A DNA stretch of 22,739 nt from an uncultured bacterium (GTDB lineage Bacteria > Bacteroidota > Bacteroidia > Bacteroidales > Bacteroidaceae), in NCBI GenBank assembly GCA_905215655.1, contig CAJMQT010000017.1, positions 1 to 22,739 on the forward strand, read 5' to 3'. The translations under genes and the position numbers were made by a program. Of this stretch, positions 12,431 through 19,949 are shown in pieces. The notes beneath the pieces were generated by a model. It searched no databases. It saw only the letters and a list, made by a program, of their open reading frames with translations, and was not told the origin of the DNA. Positions within the stretch are counted from its first letter, which is position 1. Each line of letters opens with the position of its first letter.

Positions 12431-14554
12431 ATGCCCGACATATCTCAATATTTTCCGATTACATCCCCCACGATGATATTTCTCGTGGTGCTGTGTCTTA
12501 TCCTTTTCGCACCGATCATCATGGGCAAACTGCGCATTCCGCACATTGTCGGAATGGTGCTTGCCGGCGTGCTGGTGGGGCGCTACGGGCTTAATGTTCT
12601 TGAACGCGACAGCAGCTTTGAGCTGTTCGGCAAGGTGGGACTGTATTACATCATGTTCCTTGCCGGACTGGAAATGGACATGAACGGACTGAAAACGAAG
12701 AGCGTGAGGATGGCGGGTTTCGGCTTGCTGACGTTCTTCCTGCCTTTCATAATGGTGTTTCTGTCTTGCCGTTACATGCTGGGGTACAGCGTGCCGGCGG
12801 CGATGTTGCTTGGCAGCATACTTGGCTCGAACACCCTGATTGCCTACCCCATCGTCTGCAAATACGGTCTGCAACGCCACAACAGCGTCACGATGTGCGT
12901 CGGCGCGTCGATGGTATCGCTGACGTTTGCCCTTGTCGTGCTTGCCGCCATTGTCGGAACGTACAGAGAGGGCGGCGGCGTAATGTTCTGGCTGACGTTC
13001 ATCCTGAGGTTTGCGGCGTTCATCGCCTGTGCCGTTTATTTCATTCCGAGGATGGCGCGGTATTTCCTCCGGCGCTATTCTGACGCCGTGATGCAGTACA
13101 TCTTCGTGCTCGGCATAATGTTTCTCTGTGCCGCCGTTACCGAAATGCTCGGCATGGAGGGCGTCTTCGGAGCGTTCATCGCGGGCTTGGTGCTCAACCG
13201 TTACATCCCTCACGTCTCGCCGCTGATGAACCGCATCGAGTTTATCGGCAACGCCCTGTTCATCCCTTACTTCCTGATAGGCGTCGGAATGCTTATCAAC
13301 ATGCGTGTGCTTTTCAACGGATGGCAGACGGCTCTCATCACATTCTGCCTCGTATTCTTCGGCACGTTGGGCAAGGCTGTGGCGGCTTACGTCACATCGT
13401 GGTTGCAGAAACTGCCCGTAGTTCAGGGGCACATGATGTTCGGACTGACGGCGGCGCATGCCGCAGGCAGTATAGCCATCGTGATGGTGGGCATCAACTT
13501 GGAGGTGGCGAAGGGCGAATTTCTGATGAACGCCGACATGCTTAACGGCGTGGTGATGATGATTTTGTTCACCTGCGTGATCGGTTCGATGGTCACCGAG
13601 CACGCCTCACGCAAGATAGCAATCGAAGAAATGTCGACGGCTGAGAAGACTGACAGCGGCGACGACGAGAAGATACTCATTCCGATGAAGTATCAGGAGA
13701 CGGCCGACACGCTGCTCAACCTCGCCATACTGATGCGCAACCGCAAGCTGAACCGCGGACTGATAGGGCTCAACGTGGTCTACGACGACGACCGCCGGCA
13801 GAGCCATCAGGAGCAGGGACGCCGCCTATTGGAGCGTCTTGAACGCATGGCGAGCGCCGCCGACGTGCGCATGCAGACGCAGGTAAGGATAGCGACGAAC
13901 ATAGCCAACGGCATAAAACACGCCTTCACGGAGTATGGAGCGTCGGAAATAATAATGGGTCTGCACATCCACAAGGACGTGTCAAAGCGCTTCTGGGGCG
14001 AGTTCATACAGAGCCTCTTCAACGGACTGAACCGCCAGATAATCATAGCCCGCTGTCCGCAACCGCTCAACACGCTGCGCGAGATACACGTGGCGGTGCC
14101 GTCAAGAGCCGAGTTCGAGCCGGGATTTTACCGCTGGCTGGAGCGTCTGGCGCGACTTGCCGAGAACCTTGACTGCCGCATACGTTTCCACGCAAAGCGC
14201 GAGACGATGTCGCTGATCAACGATTACATCTCAAACAAGCACACAGGCATGCGGGCGGACTACACCCTCATGGCGCATTGGAACGAGCTGCCGGAGCTCG
14301 CGGCGTCGATAAACGACGACGACCTGTTTGTCGTTATAACGGCGCGTAAGGGCACGGTGTCGTACAAACTCGCGCTGGAACGGTTGCCCGACGAGCTTAC
14401 GGAGCATTTCTCGGGAAAAAGTCTGATGATAATCTTCCCCGACCAATACGGCGAACCGATAGACGCCATGACCTTTGCCACGCCGCAGCATCAGGAGCAG
14501 CAGAGCGCATACCACCAGCTGCTGACATGGATAAGGAGAAAAATCGGAAGATAA
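12431..14554 (+). CDS. CPA2-type cation/proton antiporter with a large cytoplasmic tail
   Basis: The 707-residue protein has an N-terminal transporter domain (about 1-400) with around 12 hydrophobic segments. It carries motifs of the monovalent cation:proton antiporter-2 group (KLRIPHIVGMVLAGVLVG, LYYIMFLAGLEMDM, EGVFGAFIAGLVLNR). A soluble C-terminal part (about 410-707) has alternating beta/alpha character and may hold universal-stress-like domains. It likely exchanges Na+ or K+ for H+ across the inner membrane. Where many CPA transporters have an acidic ion-binding residue, this one reads GSILGSNTLIAYPI, which lacks it. It is alone on the plus strand, followed by repeat array B. Ion specificity cannot be told from sequence. 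Confidence 0.9.
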   Translation: MPDISQYFPITSPTMIFLVVLCLILFAPIIMGKLRIPHIVGMVLAGVLVGRYGLNVLERDSSFELFGKVGLYYIMFLAGLEMDMNGLKTKSVRMAGFGLLTFFLPFIMVFLSCRYMLGYSVPAAMLLGSILGSNTLIAYPIVCKYGLQRHNSVTMCVGASMVSLTFALVVLAAIVGTYREGGGVMFWLTFILRFAAFIACAVYFIPRMARYFLRRYSDAVMQYIFVLGIMFLCAAVTEMLGMEGVFGAFIAGLVLNRYIPHVSPLMNRIEFIGNALFIPYFLIGVGMLINMRVLFNGWQTALITFCLVFFGTLGKAVAAYVTSWLQKLPVVQGHMMFGLTAAHAAGSIAIVMVGINLEVAKGEFLMNADMLNGVVMMILFTCVIGSMVTEHASRKIAIEEMSTAEKTDSGDDEKILIPMKYQETADTLLNLAILMRNRKLNRGLIGLNVVYDDDRRQSHQEQGRRLLERLERMASAADVRMQTQVRIATNIANGIKHAFTEYGASEIIMGLHIHKDVSKRFWGEFIQSLFNGLNRQIIIARCPQPLNTLREIHVAVPSRAEFEPGFYRWLERLARLAENLDCRIRFHAKRETMSLINDYISNKHTGMRADYTLMAHWNELPELAASINDDDLFVVITARKGTVSYKLALERLPDELTEHFSGKSLMIIFPDQYGEPIDAMTFATPQHQEQQSAYHQLLTWIRRKIGR

Positions 14555-14618
14555 ATCAACGTCGTTCGGATTACACAACGTAACCCGTTGAGTTTCAATA
14601 GCTTGCCGTTCACCATGT

Positions 14619-14699
14619 AAAAGGTAAGCTTTTAGCGTGCAAAAGGCATGCTTTTGGCGTGTAAAAGGCAAGCTTTTGGAATGTAAAAGGCAAGCTTTT
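14619..14699. repeat. 22-bp-period palindromic array, copy B
   Basis: Four 15-base units start at 14619, 14641, 14663 and 14685, exactly 22 bases apart. They are AAAAGGTAAGCTTTT, AAAAGGCATGCTTTT and AAAAGGCAAGCTTTT twice. All four have the same orientation, unlike arrays A and C. The spacers are AGCGTGC, GGCGTGT and GGAATGT. The array lies between the antiporter stop codon (14554) and the lolD start (14798). Confidence 0.9.
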
Positions 14700-14797
14700 G
14701 GAAACTCATCAAACTGACGTTAATTTTGAAAGTCTGAAAAGTCCGTAACCTACATGTGAACCTGAATATAAAAAGAGATAGAAAAAGAAAGAAAACA

Positions 14798-15460
14798 ATG
14801 ATAAAGATACAAGGAATAACAAAGAGCTTCGGCAAGCTGGAAGTGCTCAAAGGCATCGACCTCGACATAGGGAAAGGCGAGATAGTAAGCATCGTCGGTC
14901 CCAGCGGAGCGGGCAAGACAACGCTGCTCCAGATAATAGGCACGCTCGACCGTCCCGACAGCGGCGAGATAATCATCGACGGCACAGACACAGGCAGCCT
15001 TGGGAAAAACAAGCTGGCGGCGTTCCGCAACAGCAAGATAGGCTTCGTCTTCCAGTTTCACCAGCTGCTTCCGGAGTTCACGGCGATAGAGAACATAATG
15101 ATCCCCGCCTACATCGCGGGCGCGTCGCGCAGCGCGGCAAGACAGAGGGCGGAGGAGTTGCTGGCTTTCATGGGACTCTCGGAGCGCGCCTCGCACAAGC
15201 CCAACGAACTGTCGGGCGGCGAGAAACAGCGCGTAGCCGTGGCGCGGGCGCTCGTCAACAACCCTGCGGTAATCCTTGCAGACGAGCCGTCGGGCAGCCT
15301 CGACTCAAAGAACAAGGAGGAGCTGCACCGTCTGTTCTTCGACCTTCGCGACCGCTTCGGACAGACCTTCGTCATCGTGACGCACGACGAAAACCTTGCC
15401 GCCATCACCGACAGGACAATAAAGATGAAGGACGGCAGACTGGAGCGTGACGAAGAATAG
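14798..15460 (+). CDS. lolD: LolD-like ABC transporter ATP-binding protein
   Basis: This ATPase of the lipoprotein-release (LolCDE) or MacB-like ABC family has Walker A GPSGAGKT (34-41), a Q-loop at FVFQFHQLLPEFTA (83-96), signature LSGGEKQR (138-145), Walker B VILADEPSG (158-166) and the switch histidine in VTHD (194-197). FQFHQLLPEFTAIEN strongly resembles LolD. I chose the ATG at 14798 (220 residues); an in-frame ATG at 14756 would add a Lys/Arg-rich 14-residue extension absent from the family. No LolC/LolE permease gene is adjacent, so the complex partner is encoded elsewhere. It powers extraction of outer-membrane lipoproteins from the inner membrane. A CvfB-like gene follows after 65 bases. 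Confidence 0.9.
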   Translation: MIKIQGITKSFGKLEVLKGIDLDIGKGEIVSIVGPSGAGKTTLLQIIGTLDRPDSGEIIIDGTDTGSLGKNKLAAFRNSKIGFVFQFHQLLPEFTAIENIMIPAYIAGASRSAARQRAEELLAFMGLSERASHKPNELSGGEKQRVAVARALVNNPAVILADEPSGSLDSKNKEELHRLFFDLRDRFGQTFVIVTHDENLAAITDRTIKMKDGRLERDEE

Positions 15461-15477
15461 CCATCGCTGCCACCAAT

Positions 15478-15517
15478 CTTTCAACCTTTCAATTTTTCAA
15501 TCTTTCAATTTTTCAAC
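15478..15517. repeat. Simple TTTCAA word repeat
   Basis: The tract repeats CTTTCAA and TTTTTCAA, and lies between lolD and the CvfB-like gene, eight bases before the latter's start codon. Its words recur in the stem-loop after that gene (16353-16449). Confidence 0.7.
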
Positions 15518-15525
15518 TTCACATC

Positions 15526-16365
15526 ATGTCTTTCATAAAACTTGGAGAATACAACCGAATGACCGTTGTCAAGAAAGTTGACTTCGGAATGTACCTCGAC
15601 GGCGGCGACGAGGGCGAGATTTTGCTGCCGCAAAGATACGTGCCGGAGGGCTGCAAGCCGGGCGACGAGCTGGACGTCTTTGTCTATCTTGACGCCGACG
15701 AGCGACCGGTGGCAACGACGCTGACACCGCTTGCAAAGGTAGGCGACTTCGCTTTCCTCAACGTGGCGTGGGTAAACGAGTACGGAGCGTTCCTCGACTG
15801 GGGACTGATGAAGGACCTGTTCTGCCCCTTCCGCGAGCAGAAGATGAAGATGGAGAGGGGCAAAGGCTACATCGTTCACGTGCATCTGGACGACGAGAGC
15901 TACCGCATCGTCGCCTCGGCAAAGGTGGAACGCTATCTCGACGAGGACAAGCCGACATACAAAAACGGCGAGGAGGTGAGCCTGTTGGTATGGCAGAAGA
16001 CCGACCTCGGCTTTAAAGTGATAGTCGACAACCGTTATTCCGGACTTGTATACAAGGATCAGATATTCAGGGAAATACACACGGGCGACCGCATGAAGGG
16101 CTACATCGACACGGTGAGACCTGACGGCAAGCTGGACGTCACGCTGCAACCGACGGGGCGCAGGATGACGGTCGAGTTTGCCGACACGCTGCTCGAATAC
16201 ATCAAGAGCCACAGCGGCACATGCCCGTTTACGGACAAGAGCGCGGCGGAAGACATCTACGCCGAGTTTCAAGTAAGCAAAAAGAATTTTAAAAAGGCTG
16301 TCGGCGACCTGTATAAACGCCGCCTGATAGTGATTGAAAAAAAGCTTTTAAAGTTGAAAGATTGA
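15526..16365 (+). CDS. cvfB: CvfB-like S1 RNA-binding protein
   Basis: The 279-residue protein matches the layout of the CvfB/YitL family: successive S1-type OB folds and a C-terminal winged helix. N-terminal S1-like segments run about 1-65 (VVKKVDFGMYLDGGDEGEIL). A second, FLNVAWVNEYGAFLDWGL, is at about 80-135. A third, ending near DVTLQPTG, is at about 145-210. The winged helix is about 220-279 (AEFQVSKKNFKKAVGDLY). In Firmicutes the family affects virulence-factor expression and binds RNA; the role in Bacteroidota is not established. It converges on the guaD gene, with a long stem-loop between them. Confidence 0.88.
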   Translation: MSFIKLGEYNRMTVVKKVDFGMYLDGGDEGEILLPQRYVPEGCKPGDELDVFVYLDADERPVATTLTPLAKVGDFAFLNVAWVNEYGAFLDWGLMKDLFCPFREQKMKMERGKGYIVHVHLDDESYRIVASAKVERYLDEDKPTYKNGEEVSLLVWQKTDLGFKVIVDNRYSGLVYKDQIFREIHTGDRMKGYIDTVRPDGKLDVTLQPTGRRMTVEFADTLLEYIKSHSGTCPFTDKSAAEDIYAEFQVSKKNFKKAVGDLYKRRLIVIEKKLLKLKD

Positions 16366-16449
16366 AAGATTGAAGAATTGAAAAATTAATACTTCAATTA
16401 GCGGCATAGCCGCTATCTTTTCAATTTTTCAATCTTTCAATTTTTCAAT
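16353..16449. terminator. Long A/T-rich stem-loop between convergent genes
   Basis: TTGAAAGATTGAA-type words (16353-16390) are complementary to TTCAATCTTTCAA-type words (16419-16449). At the tip is a perfect hairpin, AGCGGC-ATA-GCCGCT (16400-16414). The structure overlaps both stop codons (CvfB-like gene ending 16365, guaD ending 16445) and probably ends transcription in both directions. Confidence 0.6.
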
Positions 16450-16912
16450 ATTCGATTTTGTCCGGCTTCTGCGCCCACATCTCGAACGCCTTTATCGCCT
16501 CGTTGCGCATCATCTCTTCCGACGACAGACGGCGTTCTGACAGCGGAAGGGCAAGCTCATCATATATGAACGAGTCGTCAAAGCCGATGTTTTTCGCGTC
16601 GGTCTTGTTGTTGGCGAAGTACAGTTTGCGCAGATGCGCCCAATATATTGCGCCGAGACACATCGGACAAGGCTCGCAGGAGGAGAATATCTCGCAGTCG
16701 CTCAGATCGAACGTGCCGAGCTTTTTCGCCGCGGCGCGTATCGCGCTGACCTCGGCATGCGCCGTAGGGTCGTGTTCATCGGTCACACGGTTCACTCCGG
16801 TGGCTATTATCTCGCCATCACGGGCTATAACGGCACCAAACGGTCCGCCACCGTTCTTTACGTTGTCTATCGACAGTTGTATCGCCGTCCGCATCAGTTC
16901 GTCGTTCGTCAT
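16445..16912 (-). CDS. guaD: Guanine deaminase
   Basis: This 155-residue member of the cytidine/deoxycytidylate deaminase superfamily has zinc ligands H52 (with catalytic E54 in HAEVSAIR) and C82/C85 in SSCEPCPMC. The segment TDAKNIGFDDSFIYDEL and the C-terminal Glu-Tyr resemble Bacillus subtilis guanine deaminase, and separate it from the tRNA adenosine deaminase TadA. It converts guanine to xanthine in purine salvage. It lies downstream of tyrS on the same strand, separated from it by a large inverted repeat, so it may have its own promoter; none could be picked by eye. Confidence 0.9.
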   Translation of the reverse strand: MTNDELMRTAIQLSIDNVKNGGGPFGAVIARDGEIIATGVNRVTDEHDPTAHAEVSAIRAAAKKLGTFDLSDCEIFSSCEPCPMCLGAIYWAHLRKLYFANNKTDAKNIGFDDSFIYDELALPLSERRLSSEEMMRNEAIKAFEMWAQKPDKIEY

Positions 16913-16949
16913 AAGCGTTCCTCCATGTTTATTAGATTTATATAAGTAC

Positions 16950-17058
16950 AGAAGTATAGAAGTTCAGAAGTTCAGAAGTACAGACATTACTTTTTGTTAA
17001 TTAACAATCCTCTGAGGCAAATGTCTGTACTCCTGTACTCCTGAACTTCTATACTCCT
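16950..17058. repeat. Large imperfect inverted repeat at the tyrS-guaD junction
   Basis: Two 39-base arms (16950-16988 and 17020-17058) are nearly complementary, flanking a loop of about 31 bases. Each arm is built from words such as AGAAGTTC and AGAAGTA. The distal arm overlaps the tyrS stop codon. It could be a terminator or a 3'-end stabilising structure, and it resembles the A/T-rich stem-loops at 16353 and 22408. Confidence 0.75.
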
Positions 17059-18355
17059 ATTTAACAATAATAAGATAATAATTCTTCTTGCCGCGCTGCA
17101 CGAGCAGATACTTACCGTCGATAAGGTCATCGGCGGTAACGGGGCGGTCAAACGCCGCCAGTTTCTCCTTGTTCAGCGACACGCCGCCACCTTGAACGAG
17201 CTTGCGCATCTCGCCCTTGCTGGCAAACACGGGTGCTGCGGCGGTGAATATCTCGACTGCGGGCTGTCCCAACACGTCTTTCGACACCTCAAACTGCGGC
17301 ACGCCTTCGAAGATGTCGAGCAGCGTCTGCTCGTCAAGTTTCAGCAGAGAGTCCTTCGTCGACTTGCCGAAAAGGATGTTGGATGCCTCTACGGCGGCGT
17401 CGTAGTCCTCGCGAGAGTGAACCATCACGGTCACTTCTTCCGCCAGACGGCGCTGCAACGTGCGGCGTCCCGGGTCCTGACGGTGCTCCTCTATGAGGGC
17501 GTCTATGGTCTCCTTGTCGAGACTTGTGAAGATTTTTATGTAACGTTCGGCGTCGTCATCGCTGACGTTAAGCCAGAACTGGTAGAACTTGTAAGGTGAT
17601 GTGCGCTTTGGATCGAGCCATATATTGCCGCTCTCCGTCTTTCCGAACTTCTTTCCGTCGGCTTTGGTTATCAGCGGACAGGTCAGCGCATAAGCCTCAG
17701 CCTCGCCTCCGAGGGTGCGGCGGATAAGCTCTGTGCCGGTGGTCATGTTGCCCCACTGGTCGTTACCTCCCATCTGGAGCTTGCATCCCTTGGCCTGATA
17801 CAGGTGCAGGAAGTCGTAGCCTTGGAGCAGCTGATATGTGAATTCGGTAAATGACAGACCGTCTCTTGCCTCGCCGTTGAGCCGCTGCTGTACGCTCTCT
17901 TTCGCCATCATGTAATTTACGGTGATGTGTTTTCCTATCTCGCGGGCAAACTGCAAGAAGGTCATATCCTTCATCCAGTCGTAATTGTTCACCAGTTCGG
18001 CACGGTTGGGAGCGTCGCTCTCAAAGTCGAGAAACTTGGCGAGCTGCTTCTTTATGCACTCCTGATTGTGGCGAAGGGTAGCCTCATCGAGGAGGTTACG
18101 CTCGAGACTCTTGCCCGAAGGGTCGCCGATCATGCCGGTGGCGCCGCCTACCAAGGCGAGCGGTTTGTGCCCGCAGCGTTGCAGGTGGCGGAGCATCATC
18201 ACGCCGCAGAGGTGACCTATGTGGAGCGAGTCAGCCGTCGGGTCTGTTCCGAGATAAGCCGTGACCTGCTCCTTCATGAGCAGTTCTTCTGTTCCGGGCA
18301 TTATCTGGCTGAGCATTCCGCGCCATTTCAATTCTTCAACAAAGTTCTTATTCAT
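17057..18355 (-). CDS. tyrS: Tyrosyl-tRNA synthetase
   Basis: This class I synthetase charges tRNA-Tyr. The HIGH motif is HIGHL (45-49) after YLGTDPTADSL, the KMSKS equivalent is KFGKTES in the second third, and tyrosine-site residues are in QLLQGYDFLHLY and MGGNDQWGN. The C-terminal S4-like RNA-binding domain ends VQRGKKNYYLIIVK. At 432 residues the length is normal. It is downstream of yidD on the same strand with a 132-base gap holding two TTGACAAGTTAACGAGT copies. No T-box or other tRNA-sensing leader was seen. Confidence 0.97.
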   Translation of the reverse strand: MNKNFVEELKWRGMLSQIMPGTEELLMKEQVTAYLGTDPTADSLHIGHLCGVMMLRHLQRCGHKPLALVGGATGMIGDPSGKSLERNLLDEATLRHNQECIKKQLAKFLDFESDAPNRAELVNNYDWMKDMTFLQFAREIGKHITVNYMMAKESVQQRLNGEARDGLSFTEFTYQLLQGYDFLHLYQAKGCKLQMGGNDQWGNMTTGTELIRRTLGGEAEAYALTCPLITKADGKKFGKTESGNIWLDPKRTSPYKFYQFWLNVSDDDAERYIKIFTSLDKETIDALIEEHRQDPGRRTLQRRLAEEVTVMVHSREDYDAAVEASNILFGKSTKDSLLKLDEQTLLDIFEGVPQFEVSKDVLGQPAVEIFTAAAPVFASKGEMRKLVQGGGVSLNKEKLAAFDRPVTADDLIDGKYLLVQRGKKNYYLIIVK

Positions 18356-18370
18356 TATTGTATTATTTTA

Positions 18371-18427
18371 GTTGACAAGTTAACGAGTGACGAGTGACAA
18401 GCTTTTCTTGTTGACAAGTTAACGAGT
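18371..18427. repeat. Direct repeat in the yidD-tyrS gap
   Basis: GTTGACAAGTTAACGAGT occurs at 18371-18388 and again at 18410-18427. A loosely complementary tract (CCTTGTCCCTTGTCTACTCG, 18451-18470) follows, with the perfect palindrome GCTGATCAGC (about 18435-18444) between. The gap could fold into a stem-loop. It belongs to the same class of simple-word intergenic repeats as those at 16353 and 16950. Confidence 0.6.
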
Positions 18428-18487
18428 TGAGGGGGCTGATCAGCTCGTATCCTTGTCCCTTGTCTACTCGTCCACTTAATAATAAAA

Positions 18488-18730
18488 TTACGGAACGGGG
18501 TCGTAACCGCTGCCTCCCCACGGGTTACATCGCAGGATACGCCATATTGCGAGCGCCAATCCCTTTATCGGTCCGTGCTTTCTGAGCGCTTGCAGGGCGT
18601 ATTGTGAGCACGTGGGAGTGAACCGGCAGGCGGCGGGTGTGAACGGGGAGATGACGTTCCGATAGAAGATTATCGGCAGGCAGAGCAGCCAAACGGCGGC
18701 TCGTGAGATATATTCCGTCACTCGTCTCAT
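18488..18730 (-). CDS. yidD: Membrane protein insertion efficiency factor
   Basis: YidD is a small membrane-associated protein that helps YidC insert inner-membrane proteins. The 80-residue product has the family core CRFTPTCSQYALQALRKHG and the C-terminal RCNPWGGSGYDPVP, with a hydrophobic amphipathic N-terminus. It follows rnpA on the same strand after 49 bases, as in many bacteria, although here rpmH and yidC are not next to it. Confidence 0.96.
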   Translation of the reverse strand: MRRVTEYISRAAVWLLCLPIIFYRNVISPFTPAACRFTPTCSQYALQALRKHGPIKGLALAIWRILRCNPWGGSGYDPVP

Positions 18731-18734
18731 AGCG

Positions 18735-18777
18735 GTCAGAGTTTTTTCTCGTTGCAGTCAGAGTTTTTTCTCGTTGC
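18735..18777. repeat. 22-bp tandem duplication between rnpA and yidD
   Basis: GTCAGAGTTTTTTCTCGTTG is present twice in direct repeat (18735-18756 and 18757-18777), identical over 21 bases. It fills almost the whole 49-base gap and looks like a recent slippage duplication. Confidence 0.9.
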
Positions 18778-18779
18778 TA

Positions 18780-19181
18780 TTAGATCTTTTCGGCGACGCG
18801 GTGCAGCAGGTTGAGCACCTTGCTTTCCACCTCGTCGGAGGCTCGCAGCTCGTCGTCCAGCCATATAAATGCCAGCGCCAGCGCCGTGTCCTGCCTCTCT
18901 TGCAGCTTTGTGAGGAGCACGCTCTTGTTCAAGCGGAACGCTTCACGCACCTGACGTTTTACTCTGTTGCGCTTCACGGCGCGCTTGAAGTGCTTCTTGG
19001 GCACGCTTATCATCATTCTGACGGCGGGCTCGCCTTCATGCCGTTCGGTCTTCATGTAAACGAGCCGAAGGGGGAAAGCGGCTATCGAACGGCTGCCCCC
19101 TCCTCCAAAGAGCTTTTCTATCAGTGTCCTGCTGCATAGCCGCTCTTCCTTGCTTAATGTCAGAGCACCGGATGCCGGCAT
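18780..19181 (-). CDS. rnpA: Ribonuclease P protein component
   Basis: RnpA is the protein subunit of RNase P, which matures tRNA 5' ends. The RNR signature is in KRAVKRNRVKRQVREAFR, and the N-terminus has TLSKEERLCSRTLIEKLF. I chose the ATG at 19181 (133 residues) because it leaves a short gap after hemD; an ATG at 19208 would add nine residues and overlap hemD by 17 bases. Both are possible. The gene lies in the DUF4271-hemD-rnpA-yidD cluster. Confidence 0.93.
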   Translation of the reverse strand: MPASGALTLSKEERLCSRTLIEKLFGGGGSRSIAAFPLRLVYMKTERHEGEPAVRMMISVPKKHFKRAVKRNRVKRQVREAFRLNKSVLLTKLQERQDTALALAFIWLDDELRASDEVESKVLNLLHRVAEKI

Positions 19182-19191
19182 GATTATCGTG

Positions 19192-19938
19192 TTATTTGTT
19201 CTTGTCAAGGAAGTCTTTCAATGCGCTCGTCATCGAGGGGAACTTCATTGTGGGAGCCTCGACTTCCACTTTCAGTCCTGCGTCGTGTGCTGCCTTTGCC
19301 GTTGCGGGTCCGAAGGTTCCTACTACCACGGAGTCGTTTTTGTTGTCTTCGAAGGTGGTCTTGAATGCCTGTATTCCCGAGGGGCTGAAGAACAGGCACA
19401 TGTCGTAGTCGAAGGTCTTTACCTCGTCCGGAGTGAAATCGTTGCTCACCGTGCGGTACATCACGCACTCCGTGTGGTCGAGCTTTTTGGTGTCAAGGAG
19501 CTTCTGTACCTTGTCGTCGTGGACGTCGCTGAGCGGAACGAGATATTTTTCCGCCTTGTGTTTCACCATGGTGGGCAGCAGGTCGTCTATCTTTCCGGTT
19601 TTTCCGAAGAATACTTTACGCTTTCTGTACTGCACGTATTTTTGGATATAGAGAGCTATTGTCTCGGTAACGCAGAAATATTTCATTTCCTCCGGTATTT
19701 CAATTCGCATCTCTTTTGCGAGCTTGAAATAGTTGTCTATGGCGTGTCGGGAGGTGAACACCACGGCGGTGTAGTTGAGAATGCTTATTTTCTGCTGGCG
19801 GAACTCCTTTGAAGAGAGCCCCTCTACTTTAATAAACGGCCGAAAGACCAACTCTACGTCGTAGTTTTTTTCAATATCAAAGTAGGGCGATTTCTCGCTG
19901 CTTGGTCTGGGTTGCGATATTAAAATTTTCTTTACCAT
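19192..19938 (-). CDS. hemD: Uroporphyrinogen-III synthase
   Basis: HemD closes and inverts ring D of hydroxymethylbilane to give uroporphyrinogen III in tetrapyrrole synthesis. The 248-residue protein shows the two-lobed family pattern, with VVFTSRHAIDNYF in the first half and CLFFSPSGIQAFKTTF then VGTFGPATAKAAHDAGLKVEVEA in the second. Sequence conservation in this family is low, so these motifs plus context carry the call. It starts 11 bases after the DUF4271 gene and lies just ahead of rnpA, an arrangement common in Bacteroidales. No other haem-pathway gene is in the window. Confidence 0.9.
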   Translation of the reverse strand: MVKKILISQPRPSSEKSPYFDIEKNYDVELVFRPFIKVEGLSSKEFRQQKISILNYTAVVFTSRHAIDNYFKLAKEMRIEIPEEMKYFCVTETIALYIQKYVQYRKRKVFFGKTGKIDDLLPTMVKHKAEKYLVPLSDVHDDKVQKLLDTKKLDHTECVMYRTVSNDFTPDEVKTFDYDMCLFFSPSGIQAFKTTFEDNKNDSVVVGTFGPATAKAAHDAGLKVEVEAPTMKFPSMTSALKDFLDKNK

Positions 19939-19949
19939 CAGTCAATATC

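Noticed and set aside
12254..13603. 449-codon minus-strand ORF opposite the antiporter gene
   Set aside because: The translation is His/Arg/Gln-rich without any recognisable domain and lies antisense to a clear membrane-protein gene; it results from the high GC codon pattern.
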